A DNA stretch of 64,000 bases from CAYWWM01 sp965198025 (GTDB lineage Bacteria > Acidobacteriota > Terriglobia > 2-12-FULL-54-10), in assembly GCA_965198025.1 (NCBI GenBank), contig OZ240237.1:2790001-2854000 (forward strand). Direction: 5' to 3'. The position numbers and the translations under genes were made by a program. The notes under the pieces are model-generated. The model was not told the origin of the DNA. It did no database searches and saw only the letters and a program-made list of their open reading frames with translations. Below are positions 1-12,918 of this stretch, one piece after another. The first letter of the stretch is position 1. Each line of letters starts with the position of its first letter.

Positions 1-1
1 G

Positions 2-3000
2 GTGCAGAAGCAGTCCTATCACCGCTTCCTGCAGATGCACCTGCTCAAGGAGGAGCGGGAAGATTTCGGCTTGCAGGCCGTCTTCAGCTCCGTGTTTCCC
101 ATCACGGATTTTCGCGAGATTTCGAAGCTCGATTTTGCCGACTATTCGATTGGAAACTGGGAGTGCAAGTGCGGGAACCTGAAGGGATTGCATCATTTGC
201 GCCGACCGTGCCAGCGCTGCGGCGCCAGCATTATCACCAGCCCGTTCAATGTCGGGGGCGAAATCCTGTGCGGCAAGTGCGGCTCTCCGAACCGCAACGA
301 GGTCACTTTCTGTGACAAATGCGGTGACCCGGTCGATCTCCAGCTCAAGTACGACGTCGTCGAATGCCAGGAGCGCGGCATGACCTACGCCGCCCCGCTA
401 AAAGTCACCATCCGACTGACTGTCTATGAGAAGGACCCCGAGACTGGCGCCAAGACTCCGCGCGAAATCAAAGAACAGGAGGTCTTTTTCGGGGAAATCC
501 CGCTGATGACCGAAAACGGGACGTTTATCATCAACGGTACCGAGCGTGTGATCGTCAGCCAGCTCCACCGGTCCCCCGGGGTCTTCTTTGAAACCGCCAG
601 CCAACGCACCTATTTCCTGGGAAAGATCATTCCCTACCGCGGCTCCTGGGTGGAGTTTGAGTACGACGCCAAGAATCTTCTCTACGTCCGCATTGACCGC
701 AAACGCAAGTTTCTCGGAACCGTCTTCCTGCGCGCACTGGGTCTCAAGAGCGACGCCGAAATCCTACAAAAGTTCTACAGGGGGGAGACCCTTCGTCTCG
801 AGGAAAAGAAGCTTTATTGGGAACTCTCCGACGGCTTGCTCGGCCAGAGGCTTTTCCATCATGTTCTGCATCCTCGCACCAGGGAAGAGTTGGCTCACTC
901 GGGGCGCCGCATAACCCCTTCGATCCTCGACGCCTTTCGGAAGGCCCGGGTCGAGGCCGTCGAAATCTCGCAGAGCGACCTGGAAGGCGCCTGTTTCCTA
1001 GGCGACGTGGTGGACAGCAGCACCGGCGAGGTTCTGTCCGAGGCCAACGCGGATGTTACTCCACAGATCCTGAGCGCTCTGGTCGAAGCCGGCATCCCTC
1101 AGGTGCGTATCTTCTTCCCGGAACGCGAGGATGCTGGAATCGTTTTGAGCCAGACCCTGAAGAAGGATAGCCTTAAGACTCCTGAAGAGGCGTTGATTGA
1201 GATCTACCGCAAGCTCCGTCCTGGCGATCCGCCTACGCTTGACACGGCCATTGCCTTGTTCCGGGGCATGTTTGTCGACCCGCGTAAGTACGACTTCTCG
1301 CGGGTGGGGCGCCTCAAGTTCAACATCAAGCTTGAAAAGGAATCCCCACTAGGCAAGCGCACGCTCGACCTCGATGACTTTGCCACGGTCCTGGATTACC
1401 TGTTCAAGCTGCGGAAGAACATCGGCAGCGTGGACGACATTGATCATCTCGGCAACCGTAGAGTCCGCGCCGTTGGAGAACTGCTCGAAAACCAGTTCCG
1501 CATCGGCCTGGTTCGCATGGAGCGCGCCATCAAGGAAAAGATGTCGGTCTACCAAGAAATGTCCACGGCGATGCCGCACGATCTGGTGAACGCCAAGCCG
1601 GCCATGGCCGCCATCCGCGAATTTTTCGGGTCGAGCCAGTTGTCCCAGTTCATGGACCAAACCAATCCGCTTTCCGAGATCACGCACAAGCGCCGTCTCT
1701 CGGCTCTCGGGCCGGGCGGGTTGAGTCGCGAGCGCGCCGGGTTTGAAGTCCGCGACGTCCATCCCACTCACTACGGTCGCATTTGCCCCATCGAAACACC
1801 GGAAGGTCCCAATATAGGCCTCATCTCCTCGCTCTCCTGCTACGCTCGGATCAATGAATTCGGCTTCATCGAGAGCCCGTACCGCAAGGTGGTGAAGGGC
1901 CGCGTTGTCGACTACGTCAAGATTACCCACGCTGGCGACAGCGAATTCCACCCGGGCGACATCGTCGAGAAGGACAATTGTGAAAAAGCTAACGCCGAAC
2001 TGACGGGCCGCAAGCGCCCTGCCGAGTCCGAACCGTACTGCTTCTACCTGTCCGCCTGGGAGGAAGACAAGTATGTAGTCGCCCAAGCCAATATCGCGCT
2101 TGACGAGCGCGGCTGTATCATCCCGGAACTGCTGAACGCCCGCCAGGCGGGCAACTTCGTGCTAAAACAGCGCGAGGAAATTGATTTTATCGACGTCTCG
2201 CCCAAGCAGCTTGTCAGCGTCGCTGCGTCTCTCGTTCCGTTCCTTGAGAACGACGACGCCAACCGCGCCCTAATGGGTTCGAACATGCAGCGGCAGGCCG
2301 TTCCCCTGTTGCGCGCCGAGGCCCCGCTGGTCGGCACCGGCATTGAAGGCGTAACCGCGCGCGACTCCGGCGCCGTAGTGACCTGCCGGCGGAACGGCCG
2401 TGTGGAGACCGTGGACAGCGAGCGCATCATCGTCCGAGCCGAGGGCGAGGGCGAGCCCGGCACCATTTCCGCCGGCATCCACGCCGATGTCTACAGCCTT
2501 ACCAAGTTCAAGCGATCCAACCAGAATACCTGCATCAACCAGCGCCCGGTCGTCCGCGAAGGCGACGCCGTCCGCAAGGGCCAGGTCCTGGCCGATGGGG
2601 CATGCACCGATCACGGTGAGCTCGCCCTGGGCCGCAACGTCCTGGTGGCGTTCGTTCCCTGGCGCGGCTACAACTTTGAGGACGCCATCCTGGTCAGCGA
2701 GAGACTCGTCCAGGAGAACTACTTCACCTCCATCCACATCGAGGAACTCGAAATCGAGGCGCGCGACACCAAGCTCGGTCCGGAAGAGATCACCCGCGAT
2801 ATCCCTAACGTGAGCGAGAACTTTTTGCGGGACCTCGATGATGCCGGCATCATCCGCATTGGCGCCACCATAAAACCCGGCGACGTTTTGGTCGGCAAGG
2901 TGACGCCCAAGGGCGAGACGCAGCTCACGCCCGAGGAGAAGCTCCTGCGCGCGATCTTCGGGGAAAAGGCCGGCGATGTCCGCGACGCGTCACTCATCTG

Positions 3001-4207
3001 CTCGCCCGGCATCGAGGGCACCATCGTCGACGTAAAGATCTTCACTCGTAAGAGTGAAGAGAAAGACGAGCGCGCCAAGTTCATCGAAGCCAGCCAAGTT
3101 GCCAAGCAACGCAAGAACCTTGAATATCAGATCGAGGTTCTGGAAGATGAGCGCGTCAGGCGTCTGAATGACATTCTGGGCGGGCGAGTTTTGCAGTCCG
3201 ACCTCCATGACGAGCGCACCAACAAACGACTCGTAACCAAGGGAACTGTCCTGGGACCGGAGGAGATCCGCCATTTGAAGGCCCGTGACCTGAAGCGTGC
3301 CAAACTCGACATCAAGCGCGACCCGCACTTGAACGAGCAGATTGACGAAATCGAGGAGATGACCTCCCGCCAGATTGACGTCCTCCAGAAGGTCAGCAAA
3401 GAAAAAGAGGAGAAGCTCAAGAAAGGCGACGAGCTACCGCCCGGTGTGATCAAGCTGGTAAAAGTCTATGTCGCCATGAAACGCAAACTCTCGGTCGGGG
3501 ACAAGATGGCTGGACGTCACGGCAACAAGGGCGTCATCGCTCGCATTGTTCCCCAGGAGGACATGCCACACCTACCCGACGGCTCAGCGGTTGAGATCGT
3601 CCTCAACCCACTCGGTGTCCCATCGCGCATGAACGTGGGACAGATTCTAGAGACGCACCTCGGCTGGGCGGCCAAGGCGCTGGGACTGCACTTTGCCTCT
3701 CCGGTATTTGACGGCGCCTCGGAGGCGGAAATCAAGAAGATGCTCACCGACGCCGACCTTCCCTCCTCCGGAAAGACCGAACTCTACGACGGGATGACCG
3801 GCGACCGGTTCGAACAGCCCGTGACGGTTGGCTATATTTACATGCTGAAGCTCTCGCACCTAGTGGACGACAAGATTCACGCCCGTTCGATCGGGCCGTA
3901 CTCGCTCATCACGCAGCAGCCCCTCGGCGGAAAGGCCCAGTTTGGCGGCCAGCGCTTCGGAGAGATGGAGGTCTGGGCGCTCGAAGCCTACGGCGCCGCG
4001 CACATCCTCCAGGAGTTGCTCACCGCTAAGTCCGACGATGTCGTCGGCCGGACCAAGATTTACGAAGCTATCGTCAAGGGGGAGGCCGCCATCGAGCCTG
4101 GCATCCCTGAGTCCTTCAATGTTCTGATCCGCGAGTTGCAGAGTCTCTGCCTCGACGTGGAACTGCTCAAGAAACCGAAGGACCTGCTCGAAACCGCGGC
4201 CGACTAG
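2..4207 (+). CDS. rpoB: DNA-directed RNA polymerase beta subunit (5' partial)
   Basis: This is the beta subunit of the core RNA polymerase, forming part of the catalytic cleft and the rifampicin pocket. The reading frame is open at the left edge, and the first residues align to about residue 35 of E. coli RpoB, so the true start lies upstream of the window. The rifampicin region (about residues 540-575, GSSQLSQFMDQ then HKRRLSALGPGG) keeps the sensitive-type residues D516, H526 and S531 in E. coli numbering. It is followed by the conserved HYGRICPIETPEGPN stretch. The C-terminus has GGQRFGEMEVWALEAYGAAH. The odd feature is an insert at about residues 52-115 with eight cysteines in CxC/CxxC pairs (55, 57, 70, 73, 90, 93, 104, 107), which looks like two zinc ribbons. 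E. coli RpoB lacks this insert. rpoC follows after 75 bp on the same strand, the usual operon order. Confidence 0.98.
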   Translation: MQKQSYHRFLQMHLLKEEREDFGLQAVFSSVFPITDFREISKLDFADYSIGNWECKCGNLKGLHHLRRPCQRCGASIITSPFNVGGEILCGKCGSPNRNEVTFCDKCGDPVDLQLKYDVVECQERGMTYAAPLKVTIRLTVYEKDPETGAKTPREIKEQEVFFGEIPLMTENGTFIINGTERVIVSQLHRSPGVFFETASQRTYFLGKIIPYRGSWVEFEYDAKNLLYVRIDRKRKFLGTVFLRALGLKSDAEILQKFYRGETLRLEEKKLYWELSDGLLGQRLFHHVLHPRTREELAHSGRRITPSILDAFRKARVEAVEISQSDLEGACFLGDVVDSSTGEVLSEANADVTPQILSALVEAGIPQVRIFFPEREDAGIVLSQTLKKDSLKTPEEALIEIYRKLRPGDPPTLDTAIALFRGMFVDPRKYDFSRVGRLKFNIKLEKESPLGKRTLDLDDFATVLDYLFKLRKNIGSVDDIDHLGNRRVRAVGELLENQFRIGLVRMERAIKEKMSVYQEMSTAMPHDLVNAKPAMAAIREFFGSSQLSQFMDQTNPLSEITHKRRLSALGPGGLSRERAGFEVRDVHPTHYGRICPIETPEGPNIGLISSLSCYARINEFGFIESPYRKVVKGRVVDYVKITHAGDSEFHPGDIVEKDNCEKANAELTGRKRPAESEPYCFYLSAWEEDKYVVAQANIALDERGCIIPELLNARQAGNFVLKQREEIDFIDVSPKQLVSVAASLVPFLENDDANRALMGSNMQRQAVPLLRAEAPLVGTGIEGVTARDSGAVVTCRRNGRVETVDSERIIVRAEGEGEPGTISAGIHADVYSLTKFKRSNQNTCINQRPVVREGDAVRKGQVLADGACTDHGELALGRNVLVAFVPWRGYNFEDAILVSERLVQENYFTSIHIEELEIEARDTKLGPEEITRDIPNVSENFLRDLDDAGIIRIGATIKPGDVLVGKVTPKGETQLTPEEKLLRAIFGEKAGDVRDASLICSPGIEGTIVDVKIFTRKSEEKDERAKFIEASQVAKQRKNLEYQIEVLEDERVRRLNDILGGRVLQSDLHDERTNKRLVTKGTVLGPEEIRHLKARDLKRAKLDIKRDPHLNEQIDEIEEMTSRQIDVLQKVSKEKEEKLKKGDELPPGVIKLVKVYVAMKRKLSVGDKMAGRHGNKGVIARIVPQEDMPHLPDGSAVEIVLNPLGVPSRMNVGQILETHLGWAAKALGLHFASPVFDGASEAEIKKMLTDADLPSSGKTELYDGMTGDRFEQPVTVGYIYMLKLSHLVDDKIHARSIGPYSLITQQPLGGKAQFGGQRFGEMEVWALEAYGAAHILQELLTAKSDDVVGRTKIYEAIVKGEAAIEPGIPESFNVLIRELQSLCLDVELLKKPKDLLETAAD

Positions 4208-4282
4208 GCCACTTGCCCCGGCCGTCCAGGGGCGCTTGCCATTTGTTTTACCGATTGCGGGAAACCGCCGGAGGAGGAAGCC

Positions 4283-8458
<4,176 letters not shown>

Positions 8459-8488
8459 ATTGCATCCCTACGAGACCGCGAGAGGGGC

Positions 8489-8555
8489 AGTGGTGAATTG
8501 TGAGCAATGGGCAGAAGTAAGCAATGGCCCTACTCACAACTCACCATTCGCCACT
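8489..8555. repeat. Imperfect inverted repeat after rpoC
   Basis: The left arm 8489-8504 (AGTGGTGAATTGTGAG) pairs with the right arm ending at 8555, with 14 of 16 positions complementary. The intervening loop is about 35 nt. There is no following U-tract, so I call it a repeat rather than a terminator. Confidence 0.5.
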
Positions 8556-8759
8556 TTCCTGCTCTCCAATACAAACATCCTCCCTCAAATTAGACTTTGG
8601 CTCCATTGCCCGATTTTTTCTTACGCTATCCTCAAATCAAGGTAGTTCCAACTTGATCCGCCTGGTCCACTACACGAGGCTGGCGCGGACCGTACCCCCC
8701 CTCACCGTTTGGGAACAGTGATCCCTTAATGGCGCTTAGAAGTCGTTCCGGTATGTGAC

Positions 8760-8860
8760 TAGACCATTTTCAGGGTTGGTGTAGCGCAGCCGCCAAAGTA
8801 GGGGCAGGCAGGAATGCCTGCCCTACCTGCGGGCTATACAGCAATGCTGAAAATGGTCTA
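8760..8860. repeat. Dispersed 101-bp inverted-repeat element, complete copy
   Basis: The element is bounded by a perfect 14-bp inverted repeat: TAGACCATTTTCAG at 8760-8773 and CTGAAAATGGTCTA at 8847-8860. The centre holds a GTAG-headed palindrome (8798-8826), with stem GGGCAGGCA, loop GGAA and return arm TGCCTGCCC, closing with CTAC. Related copies with the same ends lie at 22765-22919 and, split by an insert, at 55172-55561. No coding capacity is seen, so it resembles a MITE or a composite REP element. Confidence 0.8.
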
Positions 8861-8946
8861 AGTGAAACAAGGGCAGGCCGTTAGGATTGGACTGCAAGGC
8901 CCTGCTCGCTATTCCCTGTCTTCGGATATCAGCTTTTCCACTGTCG

Positions 8947-9348
8947 CTAGGCGCCCATGCCTAAGAACGAGGGATAGCCGGTGGCCATCAGAAACGCCGT
9001 TCCCACCAGCATCGCTACGCCGATGAAGGCCATCAACCCCAGCAGCAAGCGGCTCTTCCAGGAGATGTTCAACGGCGCCAGCACGACGGCAACCTGCGTC
9101 AGCCAGACAGACCCACGGGGAATGATCCGGCCCCACAAGCCAGTACTGCAGAACGGGCAATGCGGCCCGGCTGCGTTGTGGACGTTGCACATACGTCCGG
9201 CCTCTTCCCACAAGACCTGACAGCCGCAGTCGAACATCACGTCGCAGAAAGGCGTGAAGAACGTGTAGGAAACACCCACCACGGCCAGCAACACCAGCGC
9301 CCGGACCCACCAGACAGTGGACTGATTGTATCGTTCCCACCAACTCAT
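8947..9348 (-). CDS. Cys-rich small membrane protein, unknown function
   Basis: I do not recognise the family. The product is about 133 residues with a hydrophobic segment near residues 14-32 and two more near 80-95 and 100-122, so it is probably an inner-membrane protein. Between the first two segments lies a loop with seven cysteines, including C-G-C and C-P-F-C pairs and several histidines. That pattern would suit metal or heme binding, or disulfides. The ATG at 9348 is used here; a GTG two codons upstream (9354) is equally possible, and neither has a convincing ribosome site. The gene is divergent from kdsB across about 80 bp. Confidence 0.65.
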   Translation of the reverse strand: MSWWERYNQSTVWWVRALVLLAVVGVSYTFFTPFCDVMFDCGCQVLWEEAGRMCNVHNAAGPHCPFCSTGLWGRIIPRGSVWLTQVAVVLAPLNISWKSRLLLGLMAFIGVAMLVGTAFLMATGYPSFLGMGA

Positions 9349-9429
9349 GCCCACATTCTACCGCGCCGGTCCCGACAGAGCAATGATCGGATCGCTGGAA
9401 TGGAATATACTGTGGACGGCAGCGAACAC

Positions 9430-10209
9430 ATGGAATCATCCTCCACCAATTCCAGTTTGCCGGAGGCCCGCTTGCGCGTCCTGGGCGTGATTCCCGCGCG
9501 GTACGAGTCCGAGCGGCTGCCGGGCAAGGTGCTGCTCCCGATCTGCGGCAAGCCGATGATCCAGCTCGTCTATGAGCGAACCCGCGTCTGCCCGCTGCTT
9601 GACGAACTCTGGGTGGCCACCGACTCCGACCGCGTCGAGCAGTTCTGCGCCCAACACCGCATCCCGGTTCTGACGACCATGCGCACGCATCGCAGCGGGA
9701 CCGAGCGAATTCTGGAATTCATGAGGAAAAGGCCGGCTGACGTGTACGTTAACATCCAGGGCGACGAACCAATGCTGACGGCGGATCATGTGCGGATGTT
9801 GATCGAACCGTTCACGTCGCAGCCGGGAGCTCAGGTGACTACGCTCAAGACACCGCTTGACCCCGCCGAGGCGTCGAATCCCAACGTGGTCAAGGTGGTG
9901 ACGAATCTACGCGGCGAAGCGGTCTACTTCTCGCGCGCTCCGATTCCCTACCCCCGCAATCCCGCCTCCGGCCCGGACTTCTACAAGCACCTAGGCCTGT
10001 ACGCCTACGCACGGGCAGCGCTCGAACGCTACCGCGACCTGCCGATTTCTCCGCTCGAGGAGACCGAACGGCTGGAGCAACTAAGGTTCCTGGAGCACGG
10101 CATTCCGATTCGAGTGGCCGAAACCGCCGAGGACACCATCGGTGTGGATACGGAAGAGGACTGGGCGGCTGTGACGAAGTACTTCGAGGCCTTGCCCGCA
10201 GGAGGCTGA
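9430..10209 (+). CDS. kdsB: 3-deoxy-manno-octulosonate cytidylyltransferase
   Basis: The enzyme activates KDO with CTP to give CMP-KDO for the lipopolysaccharide inner core, so the cell is expected to be diderm. The nucleotidyltransferase signature VIPARYESERLPGK begins about 16 residues in. It is followed by the family motifs THRSGTER and NIQGDEP (metal site), then the sugar-binding part with YFSRAPIPY and HLGLYAY. The end EDTIGVDTEEDW is typical of KdsB. The length of 259 residues is slightly above the usual 245-250. The ATG at 9430 is chosen; an in-frame ATG at 9400 would add ten residues, and neither has a clear ribosome site. Confidence 0.93.
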   Translation: MESSSTNSSLPEARLRVLGVIPARYESERLPGKVLLPICGKPMIQLVYERTRVCPLLDELWVATDSDRVEQFCAQHRIPVLTTMRTHRSGTERILEFMRKRPADVYVNIQGDEPMLTADHVRMLIEPFTSQPGAQVTTLKTPLDPAEASNPNVVKVVTNLRGEAVYFSRAPIPYPRNPASGPDFYKHLGLYAYARAALERYRDLPISPLEETERLEQLRFLEHGIPIRVAETAEDTIGVDTEEDWAAVTKYFEALPAGG

Positions 10210-10557
10210 TCATTGCGCCGCGCCCGGGAGCGGGCCGTGGCGTCTCCGTCGGTGCCCATGCCTGCAGGCGCTAGCTCGGCGCCTCGTCGAGCCCATACTC
10301 GGACCGGCCTGCCACCCGGGCTGGGGCGGCGGCGGGGTGCAGAGCGGCGTCCATATAACCTTTTTCTCTGGATGTCGCAGGCGCCGGAGTAGCAGATTTC
10401 CTTCGTGCTAGAAGGCGCTGTCGGCTTCATTGGTCCTGAGGGACGATAAGAGTGGCTTGTCAGTCAAGAATCGGCCCCTTTCGACGGCTTCGCAAGCCCC
10501 CTGGCTGTGGGCAGATGTGATAGGATAAAAGTTTCAAAACACAAGGGAGGTTTTGGA
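10210..10557. other. Intergenic stretch, nothing recognised
   Basis: This is 348 bp of GC-rich sequence between kdsB and the epimerase-like gene. Small frames exist on the minus strand but have no family resemblance and no ribosome sites. I see no tRNA and no terminator with a T-run. Confidence 0.4.
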
Positions 10558-11148
10558 GTGTTGAAGACAGTCCCAAGGACGGAATTGCGGGCTGTAGCGA
10601 AGGCTGAAGGGCTCGAGCTGGGGGTGGTCCGTGGAGGAGCCGGAGGCCGGGGCGCGCTGATCAGTTCCCCTGACTCGCCCGGACGGATCAAGGGCGTCCG
10701 GCTGGAGCGTCTGGCGATCCATCCCGACGATCGCGGCTACTTCCAAGAGTTGTTCCGCTGGGGCAAGGGGCTGGCGGAAGGCTTTGCCCCCTCCGGCAGC
10801 CTGCAGGTTTCGGCGGCGCTCTCGTATCCGGGCACGGTCAAGGCTATCCACTACCATCTGCAGCAGACGGACTTATGGTCGGTGGTCAGCGGGCTGTTGC
10901 AGGTGATGCTCTACGACCTGCGGACGGATTCTCCCACGTTCGGGCAGACCAATACGCTGTATGCCGGAGTGCTCCATCCTTGGCAGATTCTGATTCCGCC
11001 CGGCGTGGGCCACGGTTACAAGGTAGTGGGAACCGAAGCGGCGCTGCTGGTCTATACCACCGATCGGTACTACAACCCGGCGGATGAAGGAAGGCTTCCG
11101 TGGAACGACCCGGACGTCAACTACGACTGGGAAACGCAAAAGAAGTGA
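10558..11148 (+). CDS. dTDP-4-dehydrorhamnose 3,5-epimerase-like (RmlC/RfbC) protein
   Basis: This is a cupin-fold protein of the RmlC family, which epimerises dTDP-4-keto sugars. Recognisable blocks are HPDDRGYFQELFR, the catalytic-His block AIHYHLQQTDLWSVVSG, LIPPGVGHGYKV and the C-terminal YYNPADEGRLPWNDPDV. The usual GLHYQ is changed to AIHYH, so the substrate may not be the rhamnose precursor. The GTG start at 10558 is chosen because GGGAGG lies seven bases upstream; an upstream GTG (10507) lacks one. The product is 196 residues, near the family norm of 180-200. A carbamoyltransferase follows 87 bp downstream on the same strand, suggesting cell-surface glycan or sugar-decoration work. 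No other dTDP-sugar gene lies in the window. Confidence 0.85.
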   Translation: MLKTVPRTELRAVAKAEGLELGVVRGGAGGRGALISSPDSPGRIKGVRLERLAIHPDDRGYFQELFRWGKGLAEGFAPSGSLQVSAALSYPGTVKAIHYHLQQTDLWSVVSGLLQVMLYDLRTDSPTFGQTNTLYAGVLHPWQILIPPGVGHGYKVVGTEAALLVYTTDRYYNPADEGRLPWNDPDVNYDWETQKK

Positions 11149-11235
11149 TCTCCCACCCTGTGGCAGTTGCATCTCCCCTGGGCGCCTGAGTGACGCCTCC
11201 CGGCAATCGGAACAGAAAGCAAACCGGCAGAACGA

Positions 11236-12894
11236 ATGGCACAGGAATCCTCTACCCCTACGATCCTCGGCATCTCCGGCGGCGGGCACGACGCCGCAGC
11301 GGCGCTGCTCAAAGGACCGGAGCTAATCGCCGCACTCGAAGAGCAAAAGCTGGCTCGGGTGCGTCGGGCGGGGGGCCTGCCCGCCGGGGCGATCCAGTAT
11401 TGCCTGCAGGCGGGACGGGTAAAGCCGGGGAAGCTGGACTACATCGCCCTAGCGCGGCCGCTGCACGGCGAACGGGGAAGCAGTGCCTCGGAAGCCTGGG
11501 GGCCCAAGCAGCTCAAGCAGGAGTTCCCGTCCAGCAAGATTCTGGTGCTTGATCACCATCTGTGCCACGCGGCGGCAGCGTATTTCCCATCGCCGTTTGA
11601 GCAGGCCAGCGTTCTGACGTTGGACGAAACCGGCGATCTCAAGACCGGGAGTCTGTCGCTCGCACAGGGCAGCACGATCGAGCCGTTCGAAGATACATAC
11701 TTCCCGGATTCGATCGGGAACGTTTTCAGCCGGGCAACGGCGCTGGCGGGTTTCACCGCTGGGAGCGACGAGCACAAACTGCAGTGGCTGAGCGCCTGGG
11801 GAAGCCCGGTGTACGCGTCCGTGTTCCGCGAGATCTTCGAACGAGATGCCGACTCGGTGCTGTCGGTGGATCAGAGTTATTTCCTGGGAAACCGGAATGA
11901 GCGGGGCGGGTTCGGAGAGAAGTTCTTCACCGCGACTGGTATCGATCCAGCGGAGCCCCTAGGGGAGCAGATCCAGGCAGATCTGGCAGCAAGCGCACAA
12001 CAGGTGCTGGAAGAAGTGGTGATGGAGATTGCGTGCCGGCTGCTAGCACGAACTCCGGAAGCTCCGCTGGTGCTGGCCGGCGGGGTGGCACTGAACTCGC
12101 TGCTGGTCGAGAAACTCGAGACGTCGGGGATGTTTCCGGAGGTGTTCGTGCAGCCCGCCGCGGGAAACGCCGGCAACGCGATCGGGGCCGCACTGTACTG
12201 CGCCCACAGCCTGCTCGGACTTACGCCCCGCATGTGCATGGAACATCTCTACTACGGGCCGGAGTATTCCGTGTCCGAGATCAAGGACGTGCTCGAGAAC
12301 TGCAAGCTGCGGTTTCGCTACTTGCAGACGCAGGAGGAAATTCTGACTGCAGCCGTTTCCATCCTACGGCAGGATCATATATTGGGTTGGTTTCAAGGGC
12401 GGGCGGAATTCGGGCCGCGAGCACTCGGCGCGCGGAGCATCCTGGGTTCGCCGTTGGGACCCTACGTGAGCGACAACCTGAATCAGTACGTGAAGCACCG
12501 AGAAAGATTCCGCCCGTTTGCGGCGTCGGTGACCGAAGAGCGGGCCGGAGAGTTTTTCGAGTACGGGCCGACGGCAAAGTTTCTGGCTTCCGTGGGGAGG
12601 ATCAAGCCGCAGTCTGAGAAGACGTTCGCCGCGAACCTCCTGCCTGGCAGGCCGCACGAGGGCGGTGCGGGGCTAGCGCGTCTCCGGGTGCACGTAGTCG
12701 ATCGGGGCGTGAACCCCTTGTTCTGGGGACTGCTGGATGCCTTCGGGCACGCGACGGGCCTTCCGGTTCTCTTCAATACGTCGTTCAACCTATTCGGAGA
12801 ACCGCTGGTATGCTCGCCGCGGGATGCCGTGCGGAGCTTCTTCTGCTCGGGAATTGACCACTTGATCCTTGGCAATTTCCTGCTGAGCAAATGA
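11236..12894 (+). CDS. NodU/CmcH-type carbamoyltransferase
   Basis: The enzyme transfers a carbamoyl group from carbamoyl phosphate, via carbamoyl-AMP, to a hydroxyl on a sugar or natural product. The N-terminal TsaD/actin-like half has GISGGGHDAAAALL and the iron-binding DHHLCHAAAAYF with its His-x3-His pair, then LDETGD and VLAGGVALNS. The C-terminal half has GRAEFGPRALGARSIL, KHRERFRPFAASV and LFNTSFNLFGEPLV, which are hallmarks of this family. At 552 residues it is full length. It lies just downstream of an RmlC-like gene and upstream of mqnD. The acceptor cannot be read from sequence; a surface glycan is the likeliest guess. Confidence 0.92.
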   Translation: MAQESSTPTILGISGGGHDAAAALLKGPELIAALEEQKLARVRRAGGLPAGAIQYCLQAGRVKPGKLDYIALARPLHGERGSSASEAWGPKQLKQEFPSSKILVLDHHLCHAAAAYFPSPFEQASVLTLDETGDLKTGSLSLAQGSTIEPFEDTYFPDSIGNVFSRATALAGFTAGSDEHKLQWLSAWGSPVYASVFREIFERDADSVLSVDQSYFLGNRNERGGFGEKFFTATGIDPAEPLGEQIQADLAASAQQVLEEVVMEIACRLLARTPEAPLVLAGGVALNSLLVEKLETSGMFPEVFVQPAAGNAGNAIGAALYCAHSLLGLTPRMCMEHLYYGPEYSVSEIKDVLENCKLRFRYLQTQEEILTAAVSILRQDHILGWFQGRAEFGPRALGARSILGSPLGPYVSDNLNQYVKHRERFRPFAASVTEERAGEFFEYGPTAKFLASVGRIKPQSEKTFAANLLPGRPHEGGAGLARLRVHVVDRGVNPLFWGLLDAFGHATGLPVLFNTSFNLFGEPLVCSPRDAVRSFFCSGIDHLILGNFLLSK

Positions 12895-12918
12895 TAATAG
12901 GCGATTACGGATTTTGGC

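Larger units (their letters stand above)
8459..8946. other. Intergenic stretch with inverted repeats, no gene seen
   Basis: This 488-bp gap between convergent rpoC and the membrane-protein gene holds no credible coding frame. It contains an imperfect inverted repeat (arms 8489-8504 and about 8540-8555, 14 of 16 positions paired) built from GTGGTGAAT/GTGAG words, and the dispersed element listed separately at 8760-8860. The first repeat might fold behind rpoC, but it lacks the T-run of an intrinsic terminator. Confidence 0.6.

Noticed and set aside
1..4207. Rifampicin-resistance substitution in RpoB
   Set aside because: The positions matching D516, H526 and S531 are the sensitive-type residues; the Thr at the N518-equivalent site is not a classical resistance change.
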